From Sclerotinia nivalis (taxonomy: Eukaryota > Ascomycota > Leotiomycetes > Helotiales > Sclerotiniaceae), in NCBI GenBank assembly GCA_029531795.1, contig JAPEIS010000005.1, forward strand, positions 432,001-496,000: DNA of 64,000 bases, in the 5' to 3' direction. Below the pieces are notes generated by a model that was not told the origin of the DNA, searched no databases, and was given only the letters and a program-made list of their open reading frames with translations. Position numbers and translations under genes: made by a program. Position 1 is the first letter of the stretch. Every line of letters begins with the position of its first letter. Positions 35,643 through 47,894 of the stretch are shown here, one piece after another.

Positions 35643-35700
35643 TATGCATATATATGTATGCATATGTATGTATGCATATGTATGTATGCATATGTATGCA
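35643..35700. repeat. ATGCATATGTATGT tandem repeat
   Basis: About four units of a 14-base sequence rich in ATGCAT palindromes lie here. The tract is alternating purine-pyrimidine and could adopt non-B structures. Confidence 0.8.
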
Positions 35701-37953
35701 GGAGTGCGGTAGAATTTGTCACTGGCACGGCTGAGACTTGTATGTACCTCGTCATATGTCCGTCGTGTGCTCCAGTTGGTATGTTTCCATGTGAGGCTAA
35801 CGTGGATCTTGGTTCCGATTTTCTTTTAGGGTCAATCTTAACTAGGGAAATGTGGAGGAATGAATTACTTTTGTATCCTGCAGATGGTATTTTTGAGGCA
35901 TGGATGATGATCATTGAGCCTTGAATGACATATGCGATGCGCGATGGGCCAGCTGAAGACAATACCTGCCGCTGCGAGCAGGTGCCTTGGCAACGGGATA
36001 GTGATGAATTGACCGATGAGGAAAAAGCCGAATGTAATATTTCGAGGCTCATGAGGAGAGTCCATATGCGAGGGGGTGGAGTAGCTTGGTAACAGACGTT
36101 AGACTCAGAGTCGCTGTCATTGGGGGTTTCATTGACAGTTGGTGTGATAGAAAACATGGTTAAAAAAATGCTGCATGCACAATAGCCTCATGTTGTGTAG
36201 AAAGCATTGTTGTGGTACGGGTTCAGTAAGCCGCATACTTGGATGATAATGTGACGAGAGCATGCGTGTGTGGGCGCGGTTGACAATACAATTCCGGGAA
36301 GGCTTGCATATTACGACTACCTACAAGTAGACGCGGTTTGAAAAATGTTGAAGTCCAAAGTTTGTGTTATCGCAGGCTGCAATCCGTGGCCGATTCTTGG
36401 CTGTTGAATTGGTGTAACGTCGACTTTGACCTTGTGTAACTAGTCAATTCCTTGATTAGGAAATTTCAACAAGTAGACTATGTAGTTGTGTGTTTGTGTT
36501 GTACGTACGGGTTACTAGATTCTTGGTTGAGCGAGGTGACATGGCCCCTGAATAAGTTCCTGTGTATGGTTAACAGAAGGAGTATTCCAATGACTAGGAC
36601 CCCAACTCGGCCACTTTAAAATATCAAAAGTTATTCGATTTGTAGCTAATGACACAGAGTACCCTTTTCGTGATTAAGGCGGAAAGATACACCCGATATT
36701 AACATCTAGACTACCTAGTCAATCTAATGATGAGAGCAGGAAGATACTATTGGAATCTCAAACACTAGATACAATATCTATGTCTGCTTACAAGCATAAA
36801 GTAAGTTAGATGCAATCCATATACCTTAAGATTAAGGTTAGTAGTTGACCTCTCCAGAGCCATGTCAAGGATAACACATTGACTTTGTGAGAATTACTGT
36901 GTTGGAGTTAATATCATCAGTCCATGTAGTATAGCATAGCCCCCATCGCTAATACAGATGGCATGTAAGAGTAAGCTTCCGCCCGTTTGTAGGCGCGCTT
37001 CTTGATTGTTCGATGTTTGATGCTGTGATTGATTTCTTTTCGCAAGAAAGAGTTCGTATTGAAGGGAAAATGCTAATGATTTTGGCGTCTTCCGAGGGAG
37101 GCGTGAACTCCGGATCATTGTGGGGTCGAATCCATGTGTTTGTAAAAATCAGAGCCAAGCTGAAAATTGCGATTGTTCCATAACCAAAACTTTATTTCGA
37201 GCTTAACTACGAGTGAACAATTTCTGCTGATCAGCATGAAGCTTCGAAGGCTTCTAGAAAAATTCGTTGCATGCGGCGGTTAAGATGCAATAAGAACATG
37301 GATCAGTAGATGTGCTTTTCGCATTCGTTTATCTAAATTAGCCATAAATGCGTTTCGCAGATCAGACACTATGTAACGACGTTGATTGTACAATTAAGCA
37401 GTAAGCGCTGAGAAATTGAAGCTTCCCAGCATCGATTTCTCGGACACTACTACTGCTCGTAATATCCAACGCATGGCATCCTAAGTACCCCTGAATTCCT
37501 AATTGACGGATACGACGGGAGTTGACAACCTTTTGATAAAAATGTCGGCAAATACTACCTCTACTCTCACTCATTCTACTTACCTACTTGAGGATTTTTG
37601 GCCCCACAAGAACCCTTGAACCCAGTCGGATCTTATCCACCATGATTACCTTGGGTTTCGAAATAGGTTGTTGTAAGATCCAAACTGCTTTGTTTGCGCT
37701 TACAGATACTCTGTACAGGATACAGTATGGTTATTATGTTGGCTCTTGCGAACCATGGGCGACAGTTATATGTCCTGCTATGAGGCTCCAGAGGATATAA
37801 ACTCTGGTCGATTCCCACTTAATCGAGACTCTTTCTTGCCATCAACACTTAAACCCCGAGCAACACCGAAACTATTCGACTCTCTTCAAATCTTGCCCTC
37901 ATCCACTTATACTTACGTGTCTTGACGTATAAACAAGCCTCCCTTATAGTACA

Positions 37954-38352
37954 ATGGCTCACTCCAATGCTTGGTCTACCAAAAACAACCCTCCATCTGT
38001 CAAAAGGTTCACTTCCTCAAATTAACTACACCGGATTCGAGAGAATTACTCACTAACATGTACATTTTCTCAAAGCAGCTCTCGTTCTAAGTCTTCTACT
38101 AAAGACAAAGTCAAAACGTCGAAAACGAAATCCAACTCGCCTGATCACCAAACAGAAGATACTTCTCCTCTGCTACCTCAAGATTGCGATTATTCGTCTG
38201 AGAGAACGTCAGAGTATGCTGCAGACCCTATCGATCCTAACCCCGGGTACAAGTATTGGTCAGCAGAGGAGAGCATGGATGCCCATAGGGCCGACATGAG
38301 AGTGTACCTCGCAAGCTATGATGCTACTTGGAGCCACGCCTCGCAACAATAG
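37954..38352 (+). CDS. Small orphan protein, 108 residues
   Basis: Two exons (37954-38006, 38079-38352) encode 108 residues. The product begins MAHSNAWSTKNNPPSVKS. It is Lys/Ser-rich at first (SRSKSSTKDKVKTSKTKSN), then acidic, with DTSPLLPQDCDYSSE, and ends in a tryptophan-bearing stretch (GYKYWSAEESMDAH; ASYDATWSHASQQ). There is no signal peptide or membrane span. A TATAAA lies about 155 bases upstream, and the intron has a CTAAC branch point and CAG acceptor. The donor is GTTCAC, which is weak, so the exon 1 end is less certain. Function is unknown. Confidence 0.5.
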
Positions 38353-39473
38353 GCATGTTACTAGAACTCGGACGCGGGGAAGAGGCGTAAAAAGTTGAAA
38401 TGTGTATGTGTTTCCTGTTTACAATCCCAGAAAATACAACGTCACTGACAAATTCAGAAGAAGGGCCGACTTGTCAACCTATTGGACACCGTTTGTCCCT
38501 TGGTTAGTACATTTCGGATTTGGAAGTAGTACAGTGACGCACTCGGCCCACATGGCTGCCATGTTTTTTATGTTGCTTGCAGAAGATCATCGGACAGGAT
38601 TGCACCACGTTTTATCCCTACATTGCCCCCGAAGAACACGAATACCACACACATGAAACCTCCGTCGAAGATGTTAACGAATCATGCTTGGCCCTTAAGC
38701 TATTCATAACGTCAGTTATGCATATGCTATGGTTAACACTGAGGCTGACTATACTCCGGAAAATAGCTTTTCGTCGCGATGGATCCGCGACTGCCGCCTC
38801 CTAAATTTTTACGTAGTACGAAAAGTACGATTGACCCCTGAAAGTAATTGTCCTAGTAATGCCGCGTATGACTTTACATAATCATAGCATTGTTCGTAAC
38901 CTTCATCGTACATGCGCAATGCAAGGCCGTCAAGCATACTGGTCATGCGGATTACCTAAACACTACCAACCTCCGAGTAGTATCAACACAGGAGACAACA
39001 ATCGCTTGGCAGCGCTTTTGCGGCTGAGATGCATATGGAAATAGATTCGACTGAACTCATTCTCCGATGATCCGACAACTGCAAGGCATTTGCTGTACAA
39101 CGAATAAACATTTGCGTTTTCGATAAGCGACATTTTGCATCCATCGCTATTCATCCAAGAGCTTCGTGGTCGCAAGTTGGACTAGGATAATATGAGTGGC
39201 CCCGACATCCGTGCGATGTCCTGAGGTACTGGCTTATGTGATGGAAAAATGACAGGCTTTCTACTGTGAGGATCAAGTTGAGGAATAGGGCGTTGAAATA
39301 GGCGGAGACAAATGGGAGAGCTCGTGTATGGTGGATAAGTCATTGTACATTATCATTGAAGATTATAGGAAGATATATAGACGTTTCCCATGCCTATTGT
39401 AGGCCATTTGTTCTAGCCCGTACTCCAACGCTAATAACGATGCAAAAAAGATAAGGAAAAGGCGGCCGATATA
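38353..39473. other. Intergenic region, possible decayed exon
   Basis: About 1.1 kb without a firm gene. An open stretch after a good acceptor-like TTGCTTGCAG ending at 38582 reads KIIGQDCTTFYPYIAPEEHE for a few dozen codons. I cannot link it to a start or donor. Confidence 0.35.
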
Positions 39474-40778
39474 TCAACGTCCCCTGGGTATATTAATCTC
39501 ATAAGGTAATGAACCTCCTGTCTGAACTCTGTTCAACTTGATCACGCTTGTTTGGCTCCCGGATCTCATACTGAAGTCTGAGCTGCTGCTGGTATACAAG
39601 CCCCTGCTTTGGCTTCTTAACCCGGACAATTCTGGCCTTTCGCTTCGGGGGGTAACGGGAGCTGTGCCGACACGAGACCGATTAAGGTTTGTATGATCCG
39701 TGCCAGGTCTCCTAGAAGGTGCTGTTTGAATGGTTCCTTCACTGCCACTGTGGATACTGACACTTCTCAAGGAAGATACGACGGAATGGCTTTGTGGAGT
39801 AATAAGACTAGAACGAGATGACGCGTCACCATCAATATCGCTCTCTTGGTCATCAATAGCGAGACTCATCATTATCGCGGGACTGAGTGGTTCCATGCTG
39901 CGAAGAAGCTCTGCAAATTGTTTCATTAGGTCGCGAAATTCGACTTCGCTGATGGCGTTGGAAGAAAATCGAGCGTATTCGTAAGCTGAAAGGAAAGATG
40001 CAGCGGTGGAAGGATCACTGATGACCTCAAGTCCAGAGAGATGACTGATATAGTCGCGCAGACCCATAGCCGCTGGTCGTTGAAGAATATCGACTGCTCG
40101 GAGATCAGGCATAGGCGGTTGAGACGTCGACTGTGGGTCAGGGGGAGCTAAAGATACGGCTTTCGCTTCGATCAAGTGAGGTAGTTCGAGAATTACAGTG
40201 ATGTACTGTAGACTTGGCAGATCCGCAGACGTTGGAGAAGACCATCCATTATGGGAAATTTGACCCCAAACGGGCTCTTTTGGTGGTATAACGATTGTAG
40301 CATCATGCGACCTTTTCTCGTCCTCTTCTCTCTCAGAGCGGCTACTCTCCGCAGCTATTTTCGCTTCGTCTGGTGTATCTTGCGTTGATATTATAGTCGC
40401 ATGCTGATCGATTCGCGGTCGTGAATCCCATGCTATTACCGCACTTCGCGCCAGGCTCGCCACAATCATCTTGCGAACGGTCTTGTTGACATCGCCCTTT
40501 TCGACAGGTATCCATGTTTTCGGAATCGCTTTTATAATTTGGTTATTTGTCCAAAGTCTGGTTAGGAAGAGGGTAGCTCCGAAAAAAAGAGTAACCCCAT
40601 AGCATGACACGATGACAAAGATATTGTATAATTGGTGATTCTTTTTGGCTTGGAGAACGGCATCGAGGGGGGTAATGAAGAGCAGACCTGCTATGATAAT
40701 GTAGAGGATAATGAAAGTCGAACCATAAGCAAAAGTACCCAGCTTCCAAGTACCCAGCTTCAAAAAATCCAGCTTCAT
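39474..40778 (-). CDS. dlt1: Dlt1-like membrane protein (defect at low temperature)
   Basis: The open frame extends to 40847, but its first codon there is GTG preceded by a stop. I therefore start at the ATG at 40778, giving 434 residues (MKLDFLKLGTWKLGTF...). Two transmembrane segments follow at once: GSTFIILYIIIAGLLFITP and a second ending in FGATLFLTRLW. The conserved Dlt1 block then reads IPKTWIPVEKGDVNKTVRKM and IAWDSRPR. The cytosolic remainder contains a helical segment (GLRDYISHLSGLEVI) and a Ser-rich disordered tail (370-434). Dlt1 is a fungal membrane protein named for cold sensitivity in yeast; its biochemical role is unknown. An upstream exon cannot be excluded. Confidence 0.8.
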   Translation of the reverse strand: MKLDFLKLGTWKLGTFAYGSTFIILYIIIAGLLFITPLDAVLQAKKNHQLYNIFVIVSCYGVTLFFGATLFLTRLWTNNQIIKAIPKTWIPVEKGDVNKTVRKMIVASLARSAVIAWDSRPRIDQHATIISTQDTPDEAKIAAESSRSEREEDEKRSHDATIVIPPKEPVWGQISHNGWSSPTSADLPSLQYITVILELPHLIEAKAVSLAPPDPQSTSQPPMPDLRAVDILQRPAAMGLRDYISHLSGLEVISDPSTAASFLSAYEYARFSSNAISEVEFRDLMKQFAELLRSMEPLSPAIMMSLAIDDQESDIDGDASSRSSLITPQSHSVVSSLRSVSIHSGSEGTIQTAPSRRPGTDHTNLNRSRVGTAPVTPRSERPELSGLRSQSRGLYTSSSSDFSMRSGSQTSVIKLNRVQTGGSLPYEINIPRGR

Positions 40779-42090
40779 GTCAGCGACATCGTCTGTTTGA
40801 GCATTAAGCTCCCTGCCAGGGTCTTTACGGATGAGGGGCTTATCCACTTATGCTATGCAACTAGATGTGTAGAGCTATTATATATTGTATAATGAATGCT
40901 CTCCCCTTGAAAGACGGAAGAACGATTATGATATGCGTCGGATCAATAATATTGATTTTTAAAAGTAGTTTGTTGATATGTATTATGTGTTTTGGAGGCG
41001 AGTTGAACAATGCTGAATGATGTTGTTGAATGATGTTGAACAGTTGATGAAATTGCGATGAAAGGGAAATTGAAAGTGGGCCCTGAAAGACAAGTTCGAT
41101 TAGCCTTTTCAGGCTCGAGGCAGGTACTGAGATTAGCGAATGACTCGCAGGTTAGCATAGCAATAGTAATAGCAATACATTAATTATACTTCGTACTACA
41201 CTACATATACTACATACTACACTGCATACTTCAAGTATACTAGCTATAGATAGGTAGGTACCTAGTACTTCAATCTCATACCGGCATATAATAGATCATA
41301 GATACCTAGTAAAGGTACAGTACCAAGAGTATTAATGATGATAACTATGTTTATCCTTACCTATTTTGTATATAGAACCATATCTAAAACTTTGTCCCTT
41401 GTGATGGATATTGCTGTTTTATCAATTTTGAATTTTAGTCTTTTCAGGATCAAGCCAAGGGCCATGCCTATGTGCATGAAGAGCGCCGCTCCAGTCTTGC
41501 TGCTTTTCTCAGTACACCTGTACCAATATATATGTATGTGCTGCAGTGTAGGGTGTATGACTTTAGTTGCGGCGTTCTATCCATTCGGAAACGAGGTTCT
41601 TGAGAAATTGAAGCGAAGATGAGATATGTATTGTATACAAAATCCCTTCGCTGGGTTTCCCTTCAGAACGACGATTGAGCAAAAAATGGTACAAGTAAGA
41701 GCAGAGATAGGACATAGTTGTAATTGTTTTTGTTTTTCGGCCTGAGACGAGAAATACCCTCATTGTCCAAGTGCTTTTAATAGTCACCGTCCTCTGCACA
41801 GGCACTCTTAATCATTTAGCAATCCAAGTACAATTGTAAAGATTACATGACACAACAAAAGTAGAAGTTATCTTGGACTGAAGATGTTGCACTCTTGGGC
41901 TGGCGGTCTGACAATCTTATCACGTGACACATTAGCTCAAGACATCCGGAGCTCAATCGTTAATGATGTCCTTGCCCGCTTCCAACATTTACAACCTAAA
42001 AACCAATCCTACAAACCCGCCTCAACTTGCTCGGGAAGCTTCACAGACTTGCCAAAAGAGATTTTAGGGATTACTCCCAAGCTTCTCAAT
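40779..42090. promoter_or_regulatory. Divergent region upstream of Dlt1 and V-ATPase subunit a
   Basis: About 1.3 kb with no gene. A TACTACATACTACA-rich tract and TAGGTAGGTACCTAGTACTT lie at about 41190-41310. A short frame at 41884-42240 overlaps the V-ATPase start in another frame and begins within its probable 5' leader, so it could be an upstream ORF. Confidence 0.45.
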
Positions 42091-44804
42091 ATGGCACCGT
42101 CGCAGGACACCATGTTCCGCTCAGCGGACATGAGTATGGTCCAACTCTACATTGCCAACGAAATTGGACGCGAAATTGTAAACGCATTGGGAGAGCTTGG
42201 ACAGATTCAATTCCGAGATGTATGTTTGAAACCGTGTTAAATCATGATGAATTACTAATGGATTTCGCAGCTCAACTCCGATGTTACTGCCTTTCAACGG
42301 ACTTTTACTCAAGAAATAAGACGACTCGATAATGTCGAAAGACAGCTCCGTATGTGCTGACCTAGACCTCGCATTGCAACGATACTGATTGATACATAGG
42401 ATATTTTCATAGCCAGATGGATAAAGCAGGAATCCCCCTTAGAAAGCTAGACCTCGACGTCGAAACTGTCGCGGCCCCTTCCGCCACCGAAATCGACGAG
42501 CTTTCCGATCGCAGCCAGAGCCTTGAGCAACGAATTGCATCTTTAAATGACAGCTACGAAACTTTGAAGAAGAGGGAGGTAGAGCTTACGGAATGGAGAT
42601 GGGTTCTTAGAGAGGCTGGGTCTTTCTTCGATCGAGCTCACGGAAATGTGGATGAGATTAGAGCTTCTACCGATAACGACGATGCTCCTCTACTCCAAGA
42701 TGTCGAACAATCACACCATAATGGGGACGCCGAGCGATCATTCTCTGGTATGAATATTGGCTTTGTGTCCGGAGTTATTCCTCGGGATCGCATTGCAGCG
42801 TTTGAACGTATCTTGTGGAGAACCCTCCGAGGCAACCTTTACATGAACCAGTCGGAGATTGCGGAGCCTATTATTGATCCTACAAACAACGAGGCCATCA
42901 ACAAAAATGTTTTTGTGATTTTTGCACATGGAAAGGAGCTTATTGCTAAGATCCGGAAGATATCTGAATCTCTCGGTGCGGATCTTTACAGCGTAGACGA
43001 GAACAGTGATCTTCGTAGAGACCAAATTCATGAAGTCAATACTCGTTTGAGCGATCTTGGTAGCGTCCTTCGCAACACAAAGCAAACACTTGACGCCGAG
43101 CTCACCCAAATCGCACGGAGCTTGGCTGCATGGATGGTTATCATCAAGAAAGAGAAGGCTGTCTATCAAACACTGAATTTGTTCTCATATGATCATGCGA
43201 GGAAGACATTGATTGCTGAGGCTTGGTGCCCTTCGAACTCTCTGCCTTTGATAAAATCGACTCTTCATGATGTCAACAACAGAGCAGGCCTTTCCGTGCC
43301 GTCGATTATCAACGAGATCAGAACGAACAAAACTCCTCCGACCTACCAGAAGACGAACAAGTTTACGGAAGGTTTTCAAACAATTATTAACGCATATGGT
43401 ACAGCGAAGTATCAAGAAGTCAATCCTGGTCTGCCAACAATCGTTACTTTCCCATTCCTTTTCGCCGTCATGTTTGGTGACTTTGGACATGGTGTTATCA
43501 TGGTTTGCGCAGCTGCGGCTATGATCTATTGGGAGAAGTCGTTGAAGAAAGTTCGCGATGAACTTTTCTCCATGGCCTTCTACGGTCGATACATCATGTT
43601 GATGATGGGTATCTTCTCTATGTATACTGGTCTCATCTACAACGATGTATTCTCCAAGTCCTTTTCATTCTTCCCAAGTGCTTGGGCTTGGTCAGAGCAT
43701 TACCCCGACTCTATTGAGGCTCATCTCAAGGAGCCAAGTGGATACCGATATCCTTTTGGCCTCGATTGGATGTGGCATGACGCCGAAAATGACCTTTTGT
43801 TTACCAACAGTTACAAGATGAAGTTGAGTATCTTGATGGGTTGGTGCCACATGACCTACTCCTTGTGTCTATCTTATATCAATGCCCGTCACTTTAAGAC
43901 TCCTATTGATATCTGGGGTGTGTTCGTCCCAGGCATGATTTTCTTTCAGGCAATTTTTGGTTACCTTGTGTTTGCCATTATCTACAAATGGTCAATAGAT
44001 TGGCAGGGTATTGGTGAGTCGCCTCCAGGTCTATTGAACATGTTGATCTACATGTTCTTGTCGCCAGGAACTATCGATGAGCAACTCTACTCCGGCCAAG
44101 GCTTTGTTCAAATTTGCCTTCTTATCATTGCCGTCATCCAAGTACCAATCTTACTTCTACTCAAGCCATTCTATCTTCGATGGGAACACAACAAAGCGAG
44201 AGGAAGAGGCTACAGAGGTATTGGTGAAACGTCCCGAGTCAGCGCACTTGATGGCGATGATGATGATCATACTTTAGATGGTAGAATCAGTATGAACAGC
44301 GATGGTGAAGGTGTCGCTATGATTACACAAGATATTGGAGATGAAGAGCACGAAGAATTCGAGTTCTCTGAAGTAATGATTCATCAGGTTATTCATACTA
44401 TCGGTATGTTTTCTTGCTCTCGTGTTATATAAAATCCTTGCTAATATTCCCTAGAATTCTGTTTGAATTGTGTATCTCACACCGCCTCATACCTTCGTCT
44501 ATGGGCCTTGTCCCTTGCGCATCAACAACTCTCCGTAGTTTTATGGGACATGACACTTTCCATTGGTCTTCATATGACTGGTGTTGCAGGTGTCTTCATG
44601 GTCGTGGTCACATTCTTCGCATGGTTTTTCCTCACAATTGCCGTATTGGTTGTCATGGAAGGTACTAGTGCAATGTTGCACAGTCTTCGTTTGCATTGGG
44701 TAGAAGCCATGAGCAAGCATTTCATGGGAGATGGAATACCGTTCGAGCCATTCTCCTTCAAACAGATGCTGGAGGATGATGCCTCAGCGGCCGATATTTC
44801 TTAA
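42091..44804 (+). CDS. vph1: V-type proton ATPase subunit a (Vph1)
   Basis: Four exons (42091-42219, 42271-42349, 42400-44403, 44455-44804) encode 853 residues, the usual length. The N-terminus has the conserved [20 protein letters not shown] and [14 protein letters not shown]. The cytosolic half contains coiled coils and [20 protein letters not shown]. The membrane half has [25 protein letters not shown] and [10 protein letters not shown]. The proton-path arginine lies in [20 protein letters not shown], split from the upstream part by the last intron. The subunit forms the proton half-channels against the c-ring and acidifies vacuoles and other organelles. Only one gene is seen, so it may serve vacuolar and Golgi isoform roles. 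Confidence 0.97.
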
Positions 44805-45934
44805 GAGTTAGCACTTCCTTGTGTTTATTAGTTTCTTTACCTTTCTCGTAGATCCACCTGTAGAATCAAGATGTACTTTACTATACCTATTCCAATATAA
44901 GTTATTGCTGGCTTCAAATTTTAAAAAGACTTTGCAAACTGTCCAATAGTGATGATCGTCTTTGTGATGATGATTTTAACCAAGCGACTCACTATGGAAT
45001 AGTCTTTGACATAGGGTCCCAGAAATGCCGGATTCATGATGCGGACAGAATGTGCGTTAGAGATGTTCGTTGGGCCCACTGCTGTCGTGGTTGTCGTGGG
45101 GGCTTCGGGGCTTTTACTGTGGAGCGTACCTGGATTAAGCATGGATGCTGCTTTTACATGAAATCCGTATATCACAAGTAAGACATTGCAATTGTTGCGG
45201 TACTTTACTAGACCTTCAATGTGTCCATTGAAGTTTATATGATCAGGCAGCATGAGAATGAGCCATTTCTCAAGAATATCGGTTGTAGTTGTCGAGGTTG
45301 TTACGCCTACCTCGTATTTCCTTTTCTTTTTTCGGGTTGTGCTCCGTAACGTTGATCGATAATGTCAGGAATTATGCTGAATAAGCAAGCTGAGTAGGCA
45401 AACTGTATATAGGCCAGATCAGAGTTTTCACATGTAGAATACACATATACATATTGATCTCTCCATTATAATACTTCACCAATTGAGCCGATAAGATTCC
45501 ACTGTGTTTATATTATTGCTCTAACCTTGACAGATAAGGCGAAGAAAACAAGCTTTTCCCTTGTATCCCCTGTCTGTCGTGCCACGACCACTTTTTTCTT
45601 CTTTTTTTTGGGTCAGTGTTGCATTTAACGGAAGACTTGCAAACCCCGTTCCGCCCAATTATTGCTTCTGAGTCCTTTTTTATATCTGCTCCGTTTCATC
45701 TCCAGCTTGACCCCACTCTTTCTCCTTTCTCCGCTCTTATTCTTAAAAGCTTGTTTCCCTTTAAATCAAAGGAGAACTGTGTCATTTTATTGTCGTTAAA
45801 CATTCACTTCACCTCACTCAGCCTTGCACAAACGAAGCCGCTTCGTTGCTCATAAAGGTGCAGAAGAGCTTGATTCTTTGATTGAAGCAAGCAAAACAAC
45901 ATAATATCAGAGAAACTAAATACCAAAAGACAGC
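44805..45934. other. Intergenic region, no gene seen
   Basis: About 1.13 kb between two plus-strand genes. It contains the V-ATPase 3' UTR and the presumed aminotransferase promoter, which has pyrimidine-rich runs at about 45590-45610 and 45700-45830. No TATA box is clear. Confidence 0.45.
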
Positions 45935-47894
45935 ATGTCGTTTCATAACAGAAAGTTTTCCATAAATAGGACCACTGGGACTCCAAGATTGTCGTCCAAG
46001 ATGAACAGAAGATTCTCTACACACGATCCTTCTGCCAGTGGTAAGTTATTTGCTTCACTTCTCATCTTCTCTTTTGGAACCTATCTACGGTCCGGAAGAG
46101 CTACAGAGCGCCTTTCACATATTGCACTCTTCTTTTGGAGCAGTAGCTTTTCTTCAACGGCACAATCTCGGACAACATTCATAAAATGTTGAGGATTGCG
46201 GGGCAGAAATTTAAAAGATACTTATATATTATTATTTGCAAAAATTTCTATGTGTACATGGAGGAGGCCGCACCGTTTAGCTTTTCTTCCTAGAACATAA
46301 CTAACCATGGACCCAGAAATGGACTCCAAGATCCACAAGCAGTTCCGAAATGCCCACGAAGGTCACAAATCTCACGCTGGACTCGATCCAACCCGTGCCT
46401 CTACTGGTGTAGTCTGGTGTACCGAAAGAGCCTACGAGCACGGATTTGCTGAAGAGCCCGAGAAATGGGCAAATCTTGGACAAGGAGCTCCTGAAGTCGA
46501 CGACGAAATCGCTGGTAGTTTCAAGCGTCCCGAGAGCATCGACATCACAATGGCAGGCAGAGAGTACGGTCCTACAGCCGGTATCAAGAGTTTGAGAGCT
46601 GCTGTCGCAAACCTGTATAATGTCCACCATAGAGAGGGCAAGGAAAGTCAATATACTTGGGAAAATGTGTGCATTGTTCCAGGTGGTCGCGCTGGGTTGA
46701 TCAGAATTGCTGCAGTATTGAATAATGCATACTTGGGCTTCTTCATTCCTGATTATACTGCATACAACGAGATGTTGTCATTATTCAAGAACGTAGGTCA
46801 ACCATGTTACCTTTTCCAGTCGAAAAAGAATTCTTGAAAGCTTACTCCTATTAGTTTGCGGCAATTCCATCCCCTTTATCAGAAGATGACGGTTACCACA
46901 TCCATCCCAATAAGATCGAGGAAGAAATTGCTCGTGGTACCTCTGTTATCTTGACTTCAAATCCTAGAAATCCTACCGGAAAGGTTGTCAAGAACCCTGA
47001 GCTTGCCGAAATCCAAGATATCTGCAGAGACAGAGCTACTCTTATCATGGATGAATTTTACGGAGGATACAACTATACCAGTGACTGCGATGGTACCACC
47101 ATCAGTGCTGCAGATAATATTGTGGACGTGGATGAGGATGATGTTTTGATCATTGATGGTCTCACCAAACGCTTCAGATTACCCGGATGGAGAATTGCTT
47201 GGATTGTTGGACCAAAGGTTGCATCTTTCTCCCTACCGACAATATGGGCTTTGCTAATGGTGAAATAGGAATTCATCAAGGCTATTGGCTCATGTGGTTC
47301 ATACCTTGATGGTGGCGCCAATGTTCCCTTCCAGGAAGCTGCTATCCCTATGCTTGAGCCTAACAAGGTTAGGGAAGAAATGAAGGCTTTACAAAGTCAT
47401 TTCCGTGAGAAGCGTGACTATGTTATCTCCCGTCTTCGTGAGATGGGTTTTAAAATTAAGGAAGTGCCTGACAGTACTTTCTACTTGTGGTTGGGTGAGT
47501 CTCCAGAAGTGATTATCATTCACAAGCTGAAATGCTAATGTGCGAAATTACAGATCTCGAAGGACTCCCAGCCGCTATCTCTGATGGTCTCAACTTTTTC
47601 CAAGCCTGTCTTGAGGAGCGTGTCATCGTTGTACCTGGTATCTTTTTCGACTTGAACCCAAGTAAGAGAAGAGATTTGTTCGATAGTCCTTGTCACCATT
47701 TTGTACGAGTTTCTTATGGCCCAACTATGGAGACTTTGAAAATGGGCTTGGATGGTATCGAGAGAGTGGTTAAAAAGTAAGTTACTGATCCGAGGTCTGA
47801 AAGGTGCATTACCGGGCATGTATACTAACAAGTGAGCAGATTCACAAAGCCAGGAGAACCATTAGAGCAAGCTGTACATGAAGATGAAGAATAG
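45935..47894 (+). CDS. PLP-dependent aminotransferase class I/II, probably with an upstream targeting exon
   Basis: Six exons (45935-46040, 46317-46792, 46855-47217, 47269-47494, 47554-47776, 47840-47894) encode 482 residues. The fold-type I core shows LGQGAPEVDDEI, YGPTAGIKSLRAAVANLY, TSNPRNPTGKVV, the MDEFYGGYNY segment and the PLP lysine in DGLTKRFRLPGWRIAW. The substrate arginine is likely in HHFVRVSYG. Exon 1 adds a Ser/Arg-rich N-terminus (MSFHNRKFSINRTTGTPRLS) like a mitochondrial presequence; its GTAAGT donor, a CTAAC branch point and the CCAG acceptor at 46316 fit in phase. An ATG at 46307 inside that intron gives a shorter form (MDPEMDSK). Substrate is not predictable; aspartate or aromatic amino acids are possible. 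Confidence 0.83.

Larger units (their letters stand above)
34262..37953. other. Gene-poor, repeat-bearing interval of 3.7 kb
   Basis: No supported gene lies here. Three tandem repeat tracts fall at 34451-34489, 35411-35476 and 35643-35700. A 171-codon minus-strand frame (35642-36157) runs into one of the repeats and has no known domain. TATAAA at 37796-37801 may serve the small gene at 37954. The rest is AT-rich and featureless to the eye. Confidence 0.5.

Noticed and set aside
35642..36157. 171-codon minus-strand open frame starting MFSITPTVNETPND
   Set aside because: The last 20 codons are translation of the ATGCATATGTATGT repeat, and the rest has no recognised domain. An alternative small membrane protein in another frame (35865-36065) is equally unsupported.
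41884..42240. 118-codon frame overlapping the V-ATPase start
   Set aside because: It continues through exon 1 in the wrong frame. At most it is an upstream ORF in the leader, and it has no protein features.
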